64,000 nt of DNA from Microbacterium marinilacus (GTDB lineage: Bacteria > Actinomycetota > Actinomycetes > Actinomycetales > Microbacteriaceae): positions 124,001-188,000 of the forward strand of contig NZ_JAIJZW010000003.1 in assembly GCF_019753765.1 (NCBI RefSeq). The letters run 5' to 3'. Both the position numbers and the translations under genes were made by a program. The notes under the pieces were generated by a model. That model had not been told where the DNA came from. It did no database searches and saw only the letters and a program-made list of their open reading frames with translations. Of this stretch, positions 8,446 to 18,928 are shown one piece after another; position 1 is the stretch's first letter; every line of letters starts with the position of its first letter.

Positions 8446-10050
8446 ATGACGAGAACACGCACCGCTCTCGCGCTCGCCGCGGCCTCCGTGCTGCTGCTGA
8501 CCGGATGCGCCGCGGGCGCCGATCCCGACGCCGGCGGCGAGGCCGCCGCGGGGGAGGAGCCGCGCTCGGGAGGCGTCCTGCAGATCGCCATGAGCGCCGA
8601 CTACAGCTGCCTCGACGGGCAGCAGGCGCGCGGCGGGGAGCTCAACATCGCCTCGCAGATCCTCGACGGTCTCACCGCGCAGGACCCGGAGACGGGCGAG
8701 ATCGTGCCGCACCTCGCCGAGAGCTGGGACATCAGCGACGACGCGAGCGAGTTCACGTTCCACCTGCGCGATGGCGTCACGTTCCACGACGGCACCCCCT
8801 TCACCGCGCAGTCGGTGAAGGCCAACCTCGAGGGCATCGCCAACCTCGGCGCCCGCTCGAGCCTGGGGCAGACGTACGTCGACGGCCTGAAGGAGATCGA
8901 GGCGGTCGACGACCACACCGTGCGCATCGCGTTCGAGGGGCCGAACGCCCAGTTCCTGCAGGCGACGTCCACGACCACCCTCGGCTTCTACGCCGACGCC
9001 ACCCTCGCGCTGAGCGCCGAGGAGCGCTGCCAGGGCGACGTCATCGGCACGGGGCCGTTCGCGTTCGAGGCGTACACCGGCAACACGACGGTCGAGCTGG
9101 TGCGCAACGACGACTACGACTGGGCGCCCGAGCAGATCACCGCCCACCAGGGCCCGGCGTACCTCGAGGGGCTCACGTTCGTGGTGATGCCCGAGGCGTC
9201 CGTGCGCAACGGCAGCCTGCAGTCCGGCCAGATCGACGTCAACTCCGGCGTCAGCGTGCAGGACCGCGCGACGCTCGACGCGCAGGGCTTCCCCGTGCAC
9301 ACGTACTCGAACCCCGGCGCGCCGACCAACCTCTGGATCAACGTGACCCAGGAGCCGCTCGACGACGTCCGCGTGCGCCAGGCGATCACCCACGCGCTCG
9401 ATCGCGAGGAGCTCGCCTCCGTCGTGTTCGAGGAGCAGGAGCCCGCCACGAACACGGTGTCGAGCTCGACGCCCGGCTACCAGTCGCAGGAGGACCTGCT
9501 CGCCTACGACCCCGAGCTCGCGGGCGAGCTCCTCGACGAGGCGGGCTGGGAGCTCGGCGCGGACGGCGTCCGCGAGAAGGACGGCCAGCCGCTGAAGGTG
9601 CGGATCACCGACTACTACAAGTACAACTACACCGAGCTGATCCAGGCGCACCTCGCCCGCGTCGGCATCGACGCCGAGATCCAGACCGTGACGTTCTCGG
9701 AGCGCTCGGCGATCCTCGAGAACGGCGAGTACCAGATCATCACCGGCAACCTCACGCGCGCCGACGCGGACATCATCCGCACGATCCACTCGATCGACCA
9801 GCAGAACACCAACCAGCGCGAGGATTCGGTGCCCCTCGACCAGGAGCTGGCGGACACGCTGGCCGTCGTCGACGAGACCGCGCGCGCCGAGCTGCTCACG
9901 GGCGACGTGTCGCGCGCGCTGCTCGAGGAGGGCTACGCCATCCCGATGGTGGAGACGCTCGCCGTGATCGGCACGGGCAAGGACGTCGAGGGCTTCGCGT
10001 TCGACGCCACCGCGCGCCAGAAGTACTACGACACCTGGCTGACTGAATGA
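8446..10050 (+). CDS. ABC transporter substrate-binding lipoprotein, family 5 (peptide/nickel type)
   Basis: 534-residue solute receptor. The signal peptide ends in the lipobox LLTGC, so Cys21 would be acylated and the protein tethered outside the membrane. It has SBP_bac_5 features: PHLAESWDISDDASEFTFHL, DGVTFHDGTPFTAQSVKAN, RQAITHALDREELA. The ribosome site GAAAGGA precedes ATG 8446. It is first of four importer genes, and its stop overlaps the dppB-like start by ATGA. The link with the monooxygenases suggests a small organic substrate rather than ordinary dipeptides. Confidence 0.95.
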   Translation: MTRTRTALALAAASVLLLTGCAAGADPDAGGEAAAGEEPRSGGVLQIAMSADYSCLDGQQARGGELNIASQILDGLTAQDPETGEIVPHLAESWDISDDASEFTFHLRDGVTFHDGTPFTAQSVKANLEGIANLGARSSLGQTYVDGLKEIEAVDDHTVRIAFEGPNAQFLQATSTTTLGFYADATLALSAEERCQGDVIGTGPFAFEAYTGNTTVELVRNDDYDWAPEQITAHQGPAYLEGLTFVVMPEASVRNGSLQSGQIDVNSGVSVQDRATLDAQGFPVHTYSNPGAPTNLWINVTQEPLDDVRVRQAITHALDREELASVVFEEQEPATNTVSSSTPGYQSQEDLLAYDPELAGELLDEAGWELGADGVREKDGQPLKVRITDYYKYNYTELIQAHLARVGIDAEIQTVTFSERSAILENGEYQIITGNLTRADADIIRTIHSIDQQNTNQREDSVPLDQELADTLAVVDETARAELLTGDVSRALLEEGYAIPMVETLAVIGTGKDVEGFAFDATARQKYYDTWLTE

Positions 10051-11078
10051 CGGCTGCCGACACGCAGGCCGTGCGGGCTCCCCGCCGCGCCGACACCTCC
10101 GCCCTGGGCTACCTGACACGTCGCCTGGGGCAGGGGGTGCTGGTGCTGTGGGGGGCCTTCACGGTCAGCTTCATCATCACCTACCTGCTGCCCGGCGACG
10201 CGATCTCGATCCTCGTCGCCGGCGGCCCGGGCGGCGACGCCGGCAACGTCAGCGAGGAGGACATCGCCGCGCTGCGCGCCGAGTACAACCTCGACAAGCC
10301 CGTCCTCGTGCAGTACGCGCTGGCGCTGTGGGGCGCCGTGCGGCTCGACTTCGGCACGTCGATCATGACGGGGCAGGACGTCGTCGGCATGCTCGCCGCC
10401 GCCCTGCCGCAGACGCTGCAGCTGTCGCTGCTCGCCCTCGCGCTGAGCCTCGTCATCGGAACGGTCGTCGCCCTGAGCGCCGTCTACGCGCGCTCGCCGT
10501 GGCTCGCCACCGTGCTGGCGGGGCTGCCGGCGCTCGGCGTCGCGGTCCCCACGTTCTGGATCGGACTGCTGCTGCTGCAGACGTTCTCGTTCGGGCTCGG
10601 CTGGCTGCCCGCCATGGGCAACGGCGGCCTCGAGACGCTGATCCTGCCTGCCCTCACGCTGGCGGTGCCCAACAGCGCCCTCATCGCCCAGGTGCTGCTG
10701 CGCTCGCTCGAGGACATCTGGCGCCAACCGTTCGTCCTCGCCCTGCAGGGCAAGGGGCTGACCCGGCTCGGGCTGCTGCTGCGGCACGGCCTGCGCAACG
10801 CGGTGATCCCCGCGCTGTCGCTGGCCGGCGTCGTCGCCGGCAACTTCCTCTCCGGCACGGTCGTCGTCGAGACCGTGTTCACCCGCGAGGGGATCGGCCG
10901 GCTCGCGCAGATGGGCGTGCAGAACCAGGACCTGCCGCTCGTGCAGGTCATCGTGGTGTTCGCCGCCGCGGTCTTCGTGCTCACGAGCCTCGCGGTCGAC
11001 CTGCTCTATCCCGTCATCGACCCGCGCATGCGCCGTGCCCGCTCGCGAGCGCCCCGACCGGCGGAGGAGGCCGCATGA
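10047..11078 (+). CDS. ABC transporter permease, DppB/OppB family
   Basis: 343-residue inner-membrane permease. Its N-terminus has the family's GQGVLVLWGAFTVSFIITYL, then five more hydrophobic segments and the EAA-like coupling region around LRHGLRNAVIPALSLAG (about 249-265). It is followed by ETVFTREGIGRLAQMGVQNQD, typical of DppB. It overlaps both neighbours by ATGA and forms the channel with the next gene product. Confidence 0.95.
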   Translation: MTAADTQAVRAPRRADTSALGYLTRRLGQGVLVLWGAFTVSFIITYLLPGDAISILVAGGPGGDAGNVSEEDIAALRAEYNLDKPVLVQYALALWGAVRLDFGTSIMTGQDVVGMLAAALPQTLQLSLLALALSLVIGTVVALSAVYARSPWLATVLAGLPALGVAVPTFWIGLLLLQTFSFGLGWLPAMGNGGLETLILPALTLAVPNSALIAQVLLRSLEDIWRQPFVLALQGKGLTRLGLLLRHGLRNAVIPALSLAGVVAGNFLSGTVVVETVFTREGIGRLAQMGVQNQDLPLVQVIVVFAAAVFVLTSLAVDLLYPVIDPRMRRARSRAPRPAEEAA

Positions 11079-11940
11079 CCGCGACGGAACAGCTCGGAGC
11101 GGGGGCCGCTGCAGCGCCGCAGGAGCGCCGTGCCGCCCGCCGGCTGCGCCTGCCGGGCGGCGTGGCCACGGCGATCGCGGCGATCGTGCTGGGAACGGCC
11201 GTGCTCTGGGCGCTCTTCCCGGGCCTGTTCACGGCGGTCGACCCGATCCTGCCCGACACCCCCAACATGCTGCAGCCGCCGTCGGCGGCTCATCCCTTCG
11301 GCACCGATCACCTGGGGCGGGACGTCCTGGCCCGCACGATCCACGGCTCGGCGCTGTCGCTGTACGCGACGCTGCTGGCGGTGCTCATCGCGTTCGCGGC
11401 GGGCTCGGCCATCGGCGTGGGCGCCGGCTTCGTCGGCGGGGTCGTCGACGCGGTGCTGATGCGGGTCGTCGACATCGTCATGTCGATCCCCGGCCTGCTG
11501 CTCGCGATGGGCGTCGTCACGGCGCTCGGCTTCGGGACCACCAACATCGCCATCGCCGTCGGGATCGCGGCCACCGCGTCGTTCGCCCGCCTGGCGCGGG
11601 GCGAGGTGATCCGGTGGCGCACGTCCGTCTTCGCCGAGGCGGCGCGGTGGGTGGGCGTGAGCCCGTGGCGGATCCTCTGGCGCTACCTGCTGCCCCTCGC
11701 CCTGAAGCCCGTCGTCGCGTTGGGCGTTCTCGAGTTCGGCTCGGCGGTGATCGCCGTCTCGACGCTGAGCTTCCTCGGCTTCGGTCAGCCGCCGCCCGCG
11801 CCCGAGTGGGGGCTGCTCGTCGCCGAGGGGCGCGACTACCTCGCGACCGCCTGGTGGCTCACGACGTTCCCCGGCCTGGTGATCGTCGCCGTCGTCCTGA
11901 GCGCCAACCAGCTCTCCCGCGCGATCCAAGGAGGACGCCG

Positions 11941-11944
<4 letters not shown>
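11075..11944 (+). CDS. ABC transporter permease, DppC/OppC family
   Basis: 289-residue permease. The family's N-terminal HPFGTDHLGRDVLARTIHG is at about residues 69-87, five to six membrane segments follow, and the coupling loop is near EAARWVGVSPWRILWRYLLP. STLSFLGFGQPPPAPEWG is a DppC hallmark. ATG 11075 is chosen because it overlaps the preceding stop (ATGA); the next ATPase gene overlaps in the same way. Confidence 0.95.
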
Positions 11945-13581
<1,637 letters not shown>

Positions 13582-13595
13582 GCCGGACCCGAACG

Positions 13596-14474
13596 TCAGC
13601 GGGACGGAGCAGCCGCGTGGAACGCGGCGAGCTCGGTACGGGTGCGGGCGCCATGCTTCCGCAGGAGGTTCGCCACGTGGTACTTCACCGTGTTGAGGCT
13701 GATGCCGAGCCCCTCGGCGATCTCGCGATTGCCGATCCCCGTGGACAGCAGTCGCAGCACGTCGAGCTCGCGCGGGGTGAGATCGGAGTCGTCGCCGGCC
13801 GCGGCGGCCCCCGGAGGGGGATCGAGCGGGATCGTGATGTCGAGCACCGATCCCCAACCCGATGTCGACTCCACGCCCAGGCTGCCGTCCAGCGCCACGA
13901 CCCGTTCGGCGATGGGGCGTAACGCGTCGTCATGCGCGTCGAGCGTGCCCGCACCGTCATCGCGCAACTGCATGAGCAGGTTACGGCCGTCGCAGTCCCA
14001 CTGGATCCGGACCCGTCGCGCGGCGCCCGCATCGACGAGCGCGAGCACTGCGGCGCGGACGATCGCACGAGCGCTGCGCGCGATCGCTCCCGGCAGCGCT
14101 CGACCGGTGGCGGGCGGCTCGACGAACTGCACGTCGATGTCACCGAACCGGACGAGCGGTCGGAGGTCGGCGCGCAGGCGCGAGAACGCTCCGGAGACCG
14201 GCTCGAGCAGCGCGACGCGGTGCTGATCCGTCGCCGTCCGCAGATGGACCAGTGCTGCGGAGGCGACGTCGACGGCCTCGGCGCGAGCGGCGGTGTCGCT
14301 CAGTCGGGGGGAACGCAGCACGGCGAGTATCGACTCCAGCGTGAGCGCATGGCGGTCAGCCTGGTCGCCGAGGGCGCGGGAGAGATCGGCCAACGCGAGG
14401 CGCCCGGCCGGATCGTCCGGTGCGCCTGCTGCCTCGGCCTCGGCGTCCTTCGCGGTCTGCGCCACGAGATCCAT
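13596..14474 (-). CDS. HATPase-LuxR fused regulator, divergent from the RuMP genes
   Basis: 292 residues when started at ATG 14474; an ATG at 14507 is possible. The C-terminal 65 residues are a LuxR/NarL helix-turn-helix (LTPRELDVLRLLSTGIGNRE, then SLNTVKYHVANLLRKHG). The middle resembles a histidine-kinase ATPase lid: RDDGAGTLDAH (about 171-181) and LDGSLGVESTSGWGSVLDI (about 193-211), an N-G1-G2-like layout. No receiver domain or membrane segment is seen. This is an ATP-binding-like domain fused to a DNA-binding domain in one soluble protein. Placement suggests control of hxlB-hxlA. The first 80 residues are helical with no recognised domain. Confidence 0.75.
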   Translation of the reverse strand: MDLVAQTAKDAEAEAAGAPDDPAGRLALADLSRALGDQADRHALTLESILAVLRSPRLSDTAARAEAVDVASAALVHLRTATDQHRVALLEPVSGAFSRLRADLRPLVRFGDIDVQFVEPPATGRALPGAIARSARAIVRAAVLALVDAGAARRVRIQWDCDGRNLLMQLRDDGAGTLDAHDDALRPIAERVVALDGSLGVESTSGWGSVLDITIPLDPPPGAAAAGDDSDLTPRELDVLRLLSTGIGNREIAEGLGISLNTVKYHVANLLRKHGARTRTELAAFHAAAPSR

Positions 14475-14489
14475 CGTACGGTCGAGCCC

Positions 14490-14521
14490 CCGATCGGGTG
14501 GGATCATCCGATCGGGTGGGA
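14490..14521. promoter_or_regulatory. Direct repeat in the hxlB / LuxR divergent promoter region
   Basis: CCGATCGGGTGGGA occurs twice in the same direction (14490-14503 and 14508-14521), 18 bases apart. Each copy contains a CCGATCGG half-palindrome. It lies just upstream of the HATPase-LuxR gene and 55 bases before hxlB, a sensible binding site for that regulator. Confidence 0.6.
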
Positions 14522-14576
14522 AGCCCGCCGTGTCGGGTAGCGGCGCGCACGAGGCGCACGCGTCACGATCGAGGAC

Positions 14577-15137
14577 ATGCCCCTCACGACTCTCGCCGAC
14601 GCCGTCGACCTCGTCGTCCGCGAGGCGGGCGACCTGCCGGGCCGCGTCGCGCGCGACGGCGCGGCTTTCCTCGACCTGCTCGACCGGGCCGACCGCGTCT
14701 TCGTGCACGGCGCCGGCCGGTCGGGGCTCGCACTGCGGATGACCGCCATGCGCCTCATGCACCTGGGACTCGACGTCCACGTCGTCGGCGAGGTCACCGC
14801 CCCGGCGATCCGAGCCGGCGACGCGCTGCTCGTCGCCAGCGGGTCGGGCACGACCACCGGCGTGGTGCAGGCCGCGCGTACCGCGTCCGACGCCGGAGCC
14901 CACGTGCTGGCGGTGTCCACGACCGACGAGTCGCCGCTCAGCGAGCTGGCCGTCGTCACCCTCGTCATCCCCGCGGCGACCAAGACCGATCGCTCGGGCG
15001 GCGCCTCCGCGCAGTACGCCGGCAGCAGGTTCGAGCAGGCCCTCGTCCTGCTCGGCGACGCCGTCTTCCACGCGCTCTGGACGCGGAGCGGACGCTCCGC
15101 CGACGACCTGTGGTCCCGCCACGCCAACCTCGAATGA
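14577..15137 (+). CDS. hxlB: 6-phospho-3-hexuloisomerase
   Basis: SIS-domain sugar phosphate isomerase (186 residues, typical length). It converts hexulose-6-phosphate to fructose-6-phosphate, the second step of formaldehyde fixation by the ribulose monophosphate pathway. The SIS core shows VFVHGAGRSGLALRMTAMRL (about 41-60) and LLVASGSGTTTGVVQAA (about 84-100), with the C-terminal TKTDRSGGASAQYAGSRFEQ loop typical of PHI. It is followed 11 bases later by the synthase, and the two are probably cotranscribed. Confidence 0.93.
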   Translation: MPLTTLADAVDLVVREAGDLPGRVARDGAAFLDLLDRADRVFVHGAGRSGLALRMTAMRLMHLGLDVHVVGEVTAPAIRAGDALLVASGSGTTTGVVQAARTASDAGAHVLAVSTTDESPLSELAVVTLVIPAATKTDRSGGASAQYAGSRFEQALVLLGDAVFHALWTRSGRSADDLWSRHANLE

Positions 15138-15148
15138 AAGGCACCCCC

Positions 15149-15787
15149 ATGCAGCTCCAGTTCGCCATCGACACCCTCACCATCGAGGCAGCGCTCGGGC
15201 TCGCGGCGAAGGCCGCGCCGCACGTCGACATCCTCGAGCTGGGGACGCCGCTGATCAAGAGCGCCGGCGTCGCCGCCGTCTCCGCCATCAAGGAGGCCCA
15301 TCCCGACAAGACGGTGTTCGCCGACCTGAAGACGATGGACGCCGGAGAGCTCGAGGCCGAGCTGGCCTTCGCCGCCGGCGCCGACCTGGTGACCGTCCTC
15401 GGCGTCGCCGGGGACTCCACCATCGTCGGCTCCGTCGCCGCGGCCCGACGGCACGGCAAGGGCGTGGTCGTCGACCTGATCGGCGTGACCGACAAGGCCG
15501 CGCGCGCCCGCGAGGTCGTCGCGCTCGGCGCGGACTTCGTCGAGGTCCACGCCGGCCTCGACGAGCAGGCCGAGGAGGGCTTCACCTTCTCGACGCTGCT
15601 CGAGGCGGGCGAGGCCTCCGGGGTGCCGTTCTCCATCGCCGGCGGGGTGAACGCGGCCTCGATCGCCGCTGTGCAGAGCGCGGGTGCGATCGTCGCGGTC
15701 GCCGGCAGCGCGATCTACAGCGCCCCCGACGTCGCCGCCGCTGCCGCCGAGCTGCGTGCCGCGATCGCGGAGCCCGCCACGGCCTGA
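15149..15787 (+). CDS. hxlA: 3-hexulose-6-phosphate synthase
   Basis: Condenses formaldehyde with ribulose 5-phosphate. The 212 residues match the family length. It is an orotidine-decarboxylase-like barrel with MQLQFAIDTLTIEAALGLA at the start, the catalytic-type FADLKTMDAGELEAE (about 51-65, Asp-x-Lys-x-x-Asp), DFVEVHAGLDEQA and the phosphate site FSIAGGVN. ATG 15149 is chosen because it gives the family N-terminus and has GAAAGG upstream; an ATG at 15134 would add five residues. Having both enzymes here indicates a formaldehyde detoxification or ribulose phosphate supply route. Confidence 0.95.
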   Translation: MQLQFAIDTLTIEAALGLAAKAAPHVDILELGTPLIKSAGVAAVSAIKEAHPDKTVFADLKTMDAGELEAELAFAAGADLVTVLGVAGDSTIVGSVAAARRHGKGVVVDLIGVTDKAARAREVVALGADFVEVHAGLDEQAEEGFTFSTLLEAGEASGVPFSIAGGVNAASIAAVQSAGAIVAVAGSAIYSAPDVAAAAAELRAAIAEPATA

Positions 15788-15814
15788 AAGCCGAGAGCCG
15801 GCCTCGCGGGCGGT

Positions 15815-15851
15815 CCATCGTCGCCGTGCGCGCGGCGGGCGGCGACGATGG
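15815..15851 (+). terminator. Strong hairpin after hxlA
   Basis: CCATCGTCGCCG (15815-15826) pairs perfectly with CGGCGACGATGG (15840-15851) across a 13-base loop, 28 bases after the hxlA stop. There is no T-run, as usual in high-GC actinobacteria. It could serve both convergent transcripts. Confidence 0.75.
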
Positions 15852-15896
15852 AGACCGCGGAACCCGACGTCGCCGCCGAGGGTCGCTCCTGGGCAC

Positions 15897-18818
15897 TCAC
15901 CGCCAGTCGTCGTGGGCGTCGAGCGTCTCCGCGGTCCCGCCGTCCCGACGCGCCTGAGCGAGGACCGCGACGCTCCCGGTCCGGTCGAGGGCGTGCAGCC
16001 GGCACGGTCCGACCTCGCGCCGCCAATCGTCGGCGAACGCGCGGACGTCGTCGCCTCGCCGACCGATCGCCGTCGGCACCGCGAGGTACTGGCGGGACCG
16101 CGCCCGTCCGAACGCCGCCGATCCCGCGCGGCGCTCGATCCGCGGCCGTCCGTCGACACCCAGCTCGAGCACGTACCGGGGAACACCGATCGGACCGAAC
16201 AGCTCCGTCATCGCCTGCGCGAGCACCCGTTGGTCTGCGAGCCCTGCCCCGGGGAACGTCACCGTGACGCGTTCCTCTCCCGGCGAGCTTCCCGGCGTCG
16301 TCGAGACCGCGACCCCCACGTCTCGCCCCGTCACCCTGCCCGACCGCCGCAAGCCCGCCACGATCACCCCGCCGATCCGGCGGTACAGACCATCGGGGCG
16401 GGACTGGTATCGCCGCTCGCGCCACCAGGCGCGCGCCGACGGCAGCCCCCAGACGAGCGCCGCGACGACGAGGGCCGCGCCGGCGGCGGCCGCCACGACC
16501 GCCCCCGTCGCCAGGAGGGCGATGCCCCCGATCGCGACGGATGCCGCCCCGGCGGCGCGCGCCCCGGAGAGGAGCCGCGAGCGAGCGGACGTCCGGAACA
16601 CGGGCTCCCCGGCACGTCTTCGGGCGAGCACGCTGACCTCCTCGGTGTCGAGGTAGTCGTCGCCGATCCGCCACTGTGCCCGCGTGGTCGCGCGCGGCAC
16701 GGTCGCCGTCAGGCCGTTGAGCCGTTCCGCGGTGGCCTCCGGCGCCGTCAGCAGCCGTCGCTGTTCGTCCGTGAACGTCGCGGACAGCCCGCGCACCACC
16801 CGGTCGGAGTCCTCGCGCTGCAGCCCCCAGAGCCTCGCGTGCTTGCGCCGCAGCCGTGCGAGATCGGGCGCGGCATCCAGGGGGAAGCCGGGAGGGAGCA
16901 GGGCGGTGATCGTCCAGTTGTGCGCGGTCTTCTCGGGCCACGCCGGATCGAGGCGCAGCGTCCGCCCCCGCAGCTGCTGGGTCGCGGACGGCGTCGCCAC
17001 CGCGGTCAGGTCGATCAGGGTGTTCACGGCGGGGCAGCCCCAGCCCTCCCCGAAGAGACCGCGGGTGCCGACCACGACGTCGATGTGGCCGCGGGTGAGC
17101 AGCTCGGCCGCCGCTCGCACATGCGCCGACGTTCCCGTTCCGGGTGCACGGATCTCGAGGACGGCCGGGTCTTCGGGAGTCGGCTCGGCGGCGACCGCCA
17201 CTCCGAGCGCCGCACGCCAGTGCGGCAGCGATGCCTGCGCGTCTCGGGCCGCGATGCGCGTTCCCGCGCCGGTGACGAGCGCGACGCGCAGATCGGCCGT
17301 CGCGACATCCGCGGCGAGGACCGAGAAGGCCCGGAGCGCGCCCGCCCCGTTGATCAGTCCGCCATGACGGTTGCCGTGCTCCGTGAAGTCCGTGACCACC
17401 AGCGCGCGCAGGCGGTCGCCGAGCTCGGCGCGTTCGCTGCGGAGGATGTCGCAGACGGCGTAGTCCTTCGCCAGCGACGACGCGAGCATGGTGTCGATCG
17501 GATCGCGTGTGCGCCGCAGGCCGCGATCCGTGAGCGAGTAGCCGAAGTCGGCGAGGGACCGACGGATGCGCTCCCAGCGGTCGGCGGCGGCCGGGTCGGG
17601 CAGCACGTCATGGAGCGCATAGCGGCCGAGCAGGCGCAGCGCCTCGTCGGTGGTCGGAGGGCGTCGCGACGGGGCGGGCAGCCGAGCGACGACGGGATGG
17701 TCCGGCGCGACGGTGGCGAGCATCGCCGCGGCGGCCTCGGCGCCGGCGAAGTCGTCGGCGAACGCCTTCGACAGCCGGGCGTCCATGTCGGACACCGGGT
17801 CCACGGCCCGCGGCGGCACGAGCGGCGACCGCTCGTCCGCGTCGGCCGCGTCCGGCTGCAGCGCCCGCACCACGAAGTCCGCTCCGCGTCCCTGCGCGAA
17901 CGTGCGGTGGATGAGGACCGAGAGGCCCGTCGCCTGGCCGCGCAGGAAGGCGAGCTCGTCCGTGGTGGGCTCGACGAATCGCACGAGCTCCCGATACGGC
18001 GCGAGATTGCCTTCGCGCACGACCGCCGGCACCGGCACCTCGTAGTCGACGTCCCCGAGCAGCGCCGTGTAGTTGTCGTACGCGTCGCCGTCGTCGGGCG
18101 ACGGCAGGGTGGCGGTGAGCCCGATGACGAGCGGGTGTCGCCCCCGCGCCCTCAGCCGGGCGAGCAGCGCCGCGACGACGAGGGCCCAGTGGTCGAGCAG
18201 ATGGTGGCACTCGTCGAGGACGATCGTCTCGACGCCGTGTGCGACGAGGCGGTCGATCAACACCCGGGCGTTGGGGTGCAGGGCGCGGGCGAGAGTCTCC
18301 GGATCCTCCCGTGCCATCCGGCGGCGCAGCGTGCGCGATCGGCGGGCGATGCCGGAGGCATGCGCCCGGGCGTTGCCGGATCGCAGCCGGTCGAGCCAGG
18401 CGGCCGCGGCGTCCGGAGCGTGCCCCTCCGCCTCGAGCTCGTTCCGCCAGCGCTCCTCGGCGAGCTGGGCGAGCGGATTCCGGGCGTCGAGCACGCTCAG
18501 CGCCTGATAGGTCAGCGCGGTGAGCTCGCCCGGCTGCTGCGGGTCACGCGACACGTGACGTTCGTCCGGGGCGAGACCCCGGGCGGCGGCCGTCCACTGG
18601 TCGCGGATGGTGACGGTCGGCGCGAGGACCAGCGTCCGGCTCCCCCGCCGTGCGGCGAGGAGCAGGCCGAGCAGCGTCTTGCCCGAGCCCGGCGGAGCGA
18701 CGATGTGAAGCGGTTCGTCGCCGTCGACGTCGACGCGGTCGAGCACGTCCGCCTGGTAGTGCCGCAGCTCGCCCTCGAAGCGCCAGCGAGAGAGCGGGCG
18801 CGTCGGGGGCGGCTGCAT
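15897..18818 (-). CDS. SF2 DEAD/DEAH-type helicase with predicted membrane hairpin
   Basis: 973-residue superfamily 2 ATPase. Motif I APPGSGKT (41-48), motif II LDECHH, motif III GLTAT, motif V-like GTRGLFGEGWGCPAVN and motif VI QLRGRTLR are all present, so it should be active on nucleic acid. Unusually, about 45 hydrophobic residues (roughly 753-797, AIGGIALLATGAVVAAAAGA and on) look like two membrane helices, followed by WWRERR and a 170-residue C-terminal domain I do not recognise. ATG 18818 is chosen because a TACACT hexamer ends six bases before it (leaderless). A GTG or ATG further out is unlikely. It stands alone, with no nuclease or methylase beside it. Its role is unknown; defence or envelope-associated DNA or RNA processing are guesses. 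Confidence 0.82.
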   Translation of the reverse strand: MQPPPTRPLSRWRFEGELRHYQADVLDRVDVDGDEPLHIVAPPGSGKTLLGLLLAARRGSRTLVLAPTVTIRDQWTAAARGLAPDERHVSRDPQQPGELTALTYQALSVLDARNPLAQLAEERWRNELEAEGHAPDAAAAWLDRLRSGNARAHASGIARRSRTLRRRMAREDPETLARALHPNARVLIDRLVAHGVETIVLDECHHLLDHWALVVAALLARLRARGRHPLVIGLTATLPSPDDGDAYDNYTALLGDVDYEVPVPAVVREGNLAPYRELVRFVEPTTDELAFLRGQATGLSVLIHRTFAQGRGADFVVRALQPDAADADERSPLVPPRAVDPVSDMDARLSKAFADDFAGAEAAAAMLATVAPDHPVVARLPAPSRRPPTTDEALRLLGRYALHDVLPDPAAADRWERIRRSLADFGYSLTDRGLRRTRDPIDTMLASSLAKDYAVCDILRSERAELGDRLRALVVTDFTEHGNRHGGLINGAGALRAFSVLAADVATADLRVALVTGAGTRIAARDAQASLPHWRAALGVAVAAEPTPEDPAVLEIRAPGTGTSAHVRAAAELLTRGHIDVVVGTRGLFGEGWGCPAVNTLIDLTAVATPSATQQLRGRTLRLDPAWPEKTAHNWTITALLPPGFPLDAAPDLARLRRKHARLWGLQREDSDRVVRGLSATFTDEQRRLLTAPEATAERLNGLTATVPRATTRAQWRIGDDYLDTEEVSVLARRRAGEPVFRTSARSRLLSGARAAGAASVAIGGIALLATGAVVAAAAGAALVVAALVWGLPSARAWWRERRYQSRPDGLYRRIGGVIVAGLRRSGRVTGRDVGVAVSTTPGSSPGEERVTVTFPGAGLADQRVLAQAMTELFGPIGVPRYVLELGVDGRPRIERRAGSAAFGRARSRQYLAVPTAIGRRGDDVRAFADDWRREVGPCRLHALDRTGSVAVLAQARRDGGTAETLDAHDDWR

Positions 18819-18928
18819 ACCCGTAGTGTACGGAGGCCCGTCTGGCGCGGTCCGAGCTGCGCGGGGACCGGTGCTTCTCACGGCGTCCGCCGACGTGCCC
18901 CGCGCGCGGAGGATAGGGTGGCGTGACG

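Noticed and set aside
14475..15122. N-terminal extension of the HATPase-LuxR protein to 508 residues
   Set aside because: The extension is antisense to hxlB and lacks recognisable sequence; the promoter repeats also lie in it.
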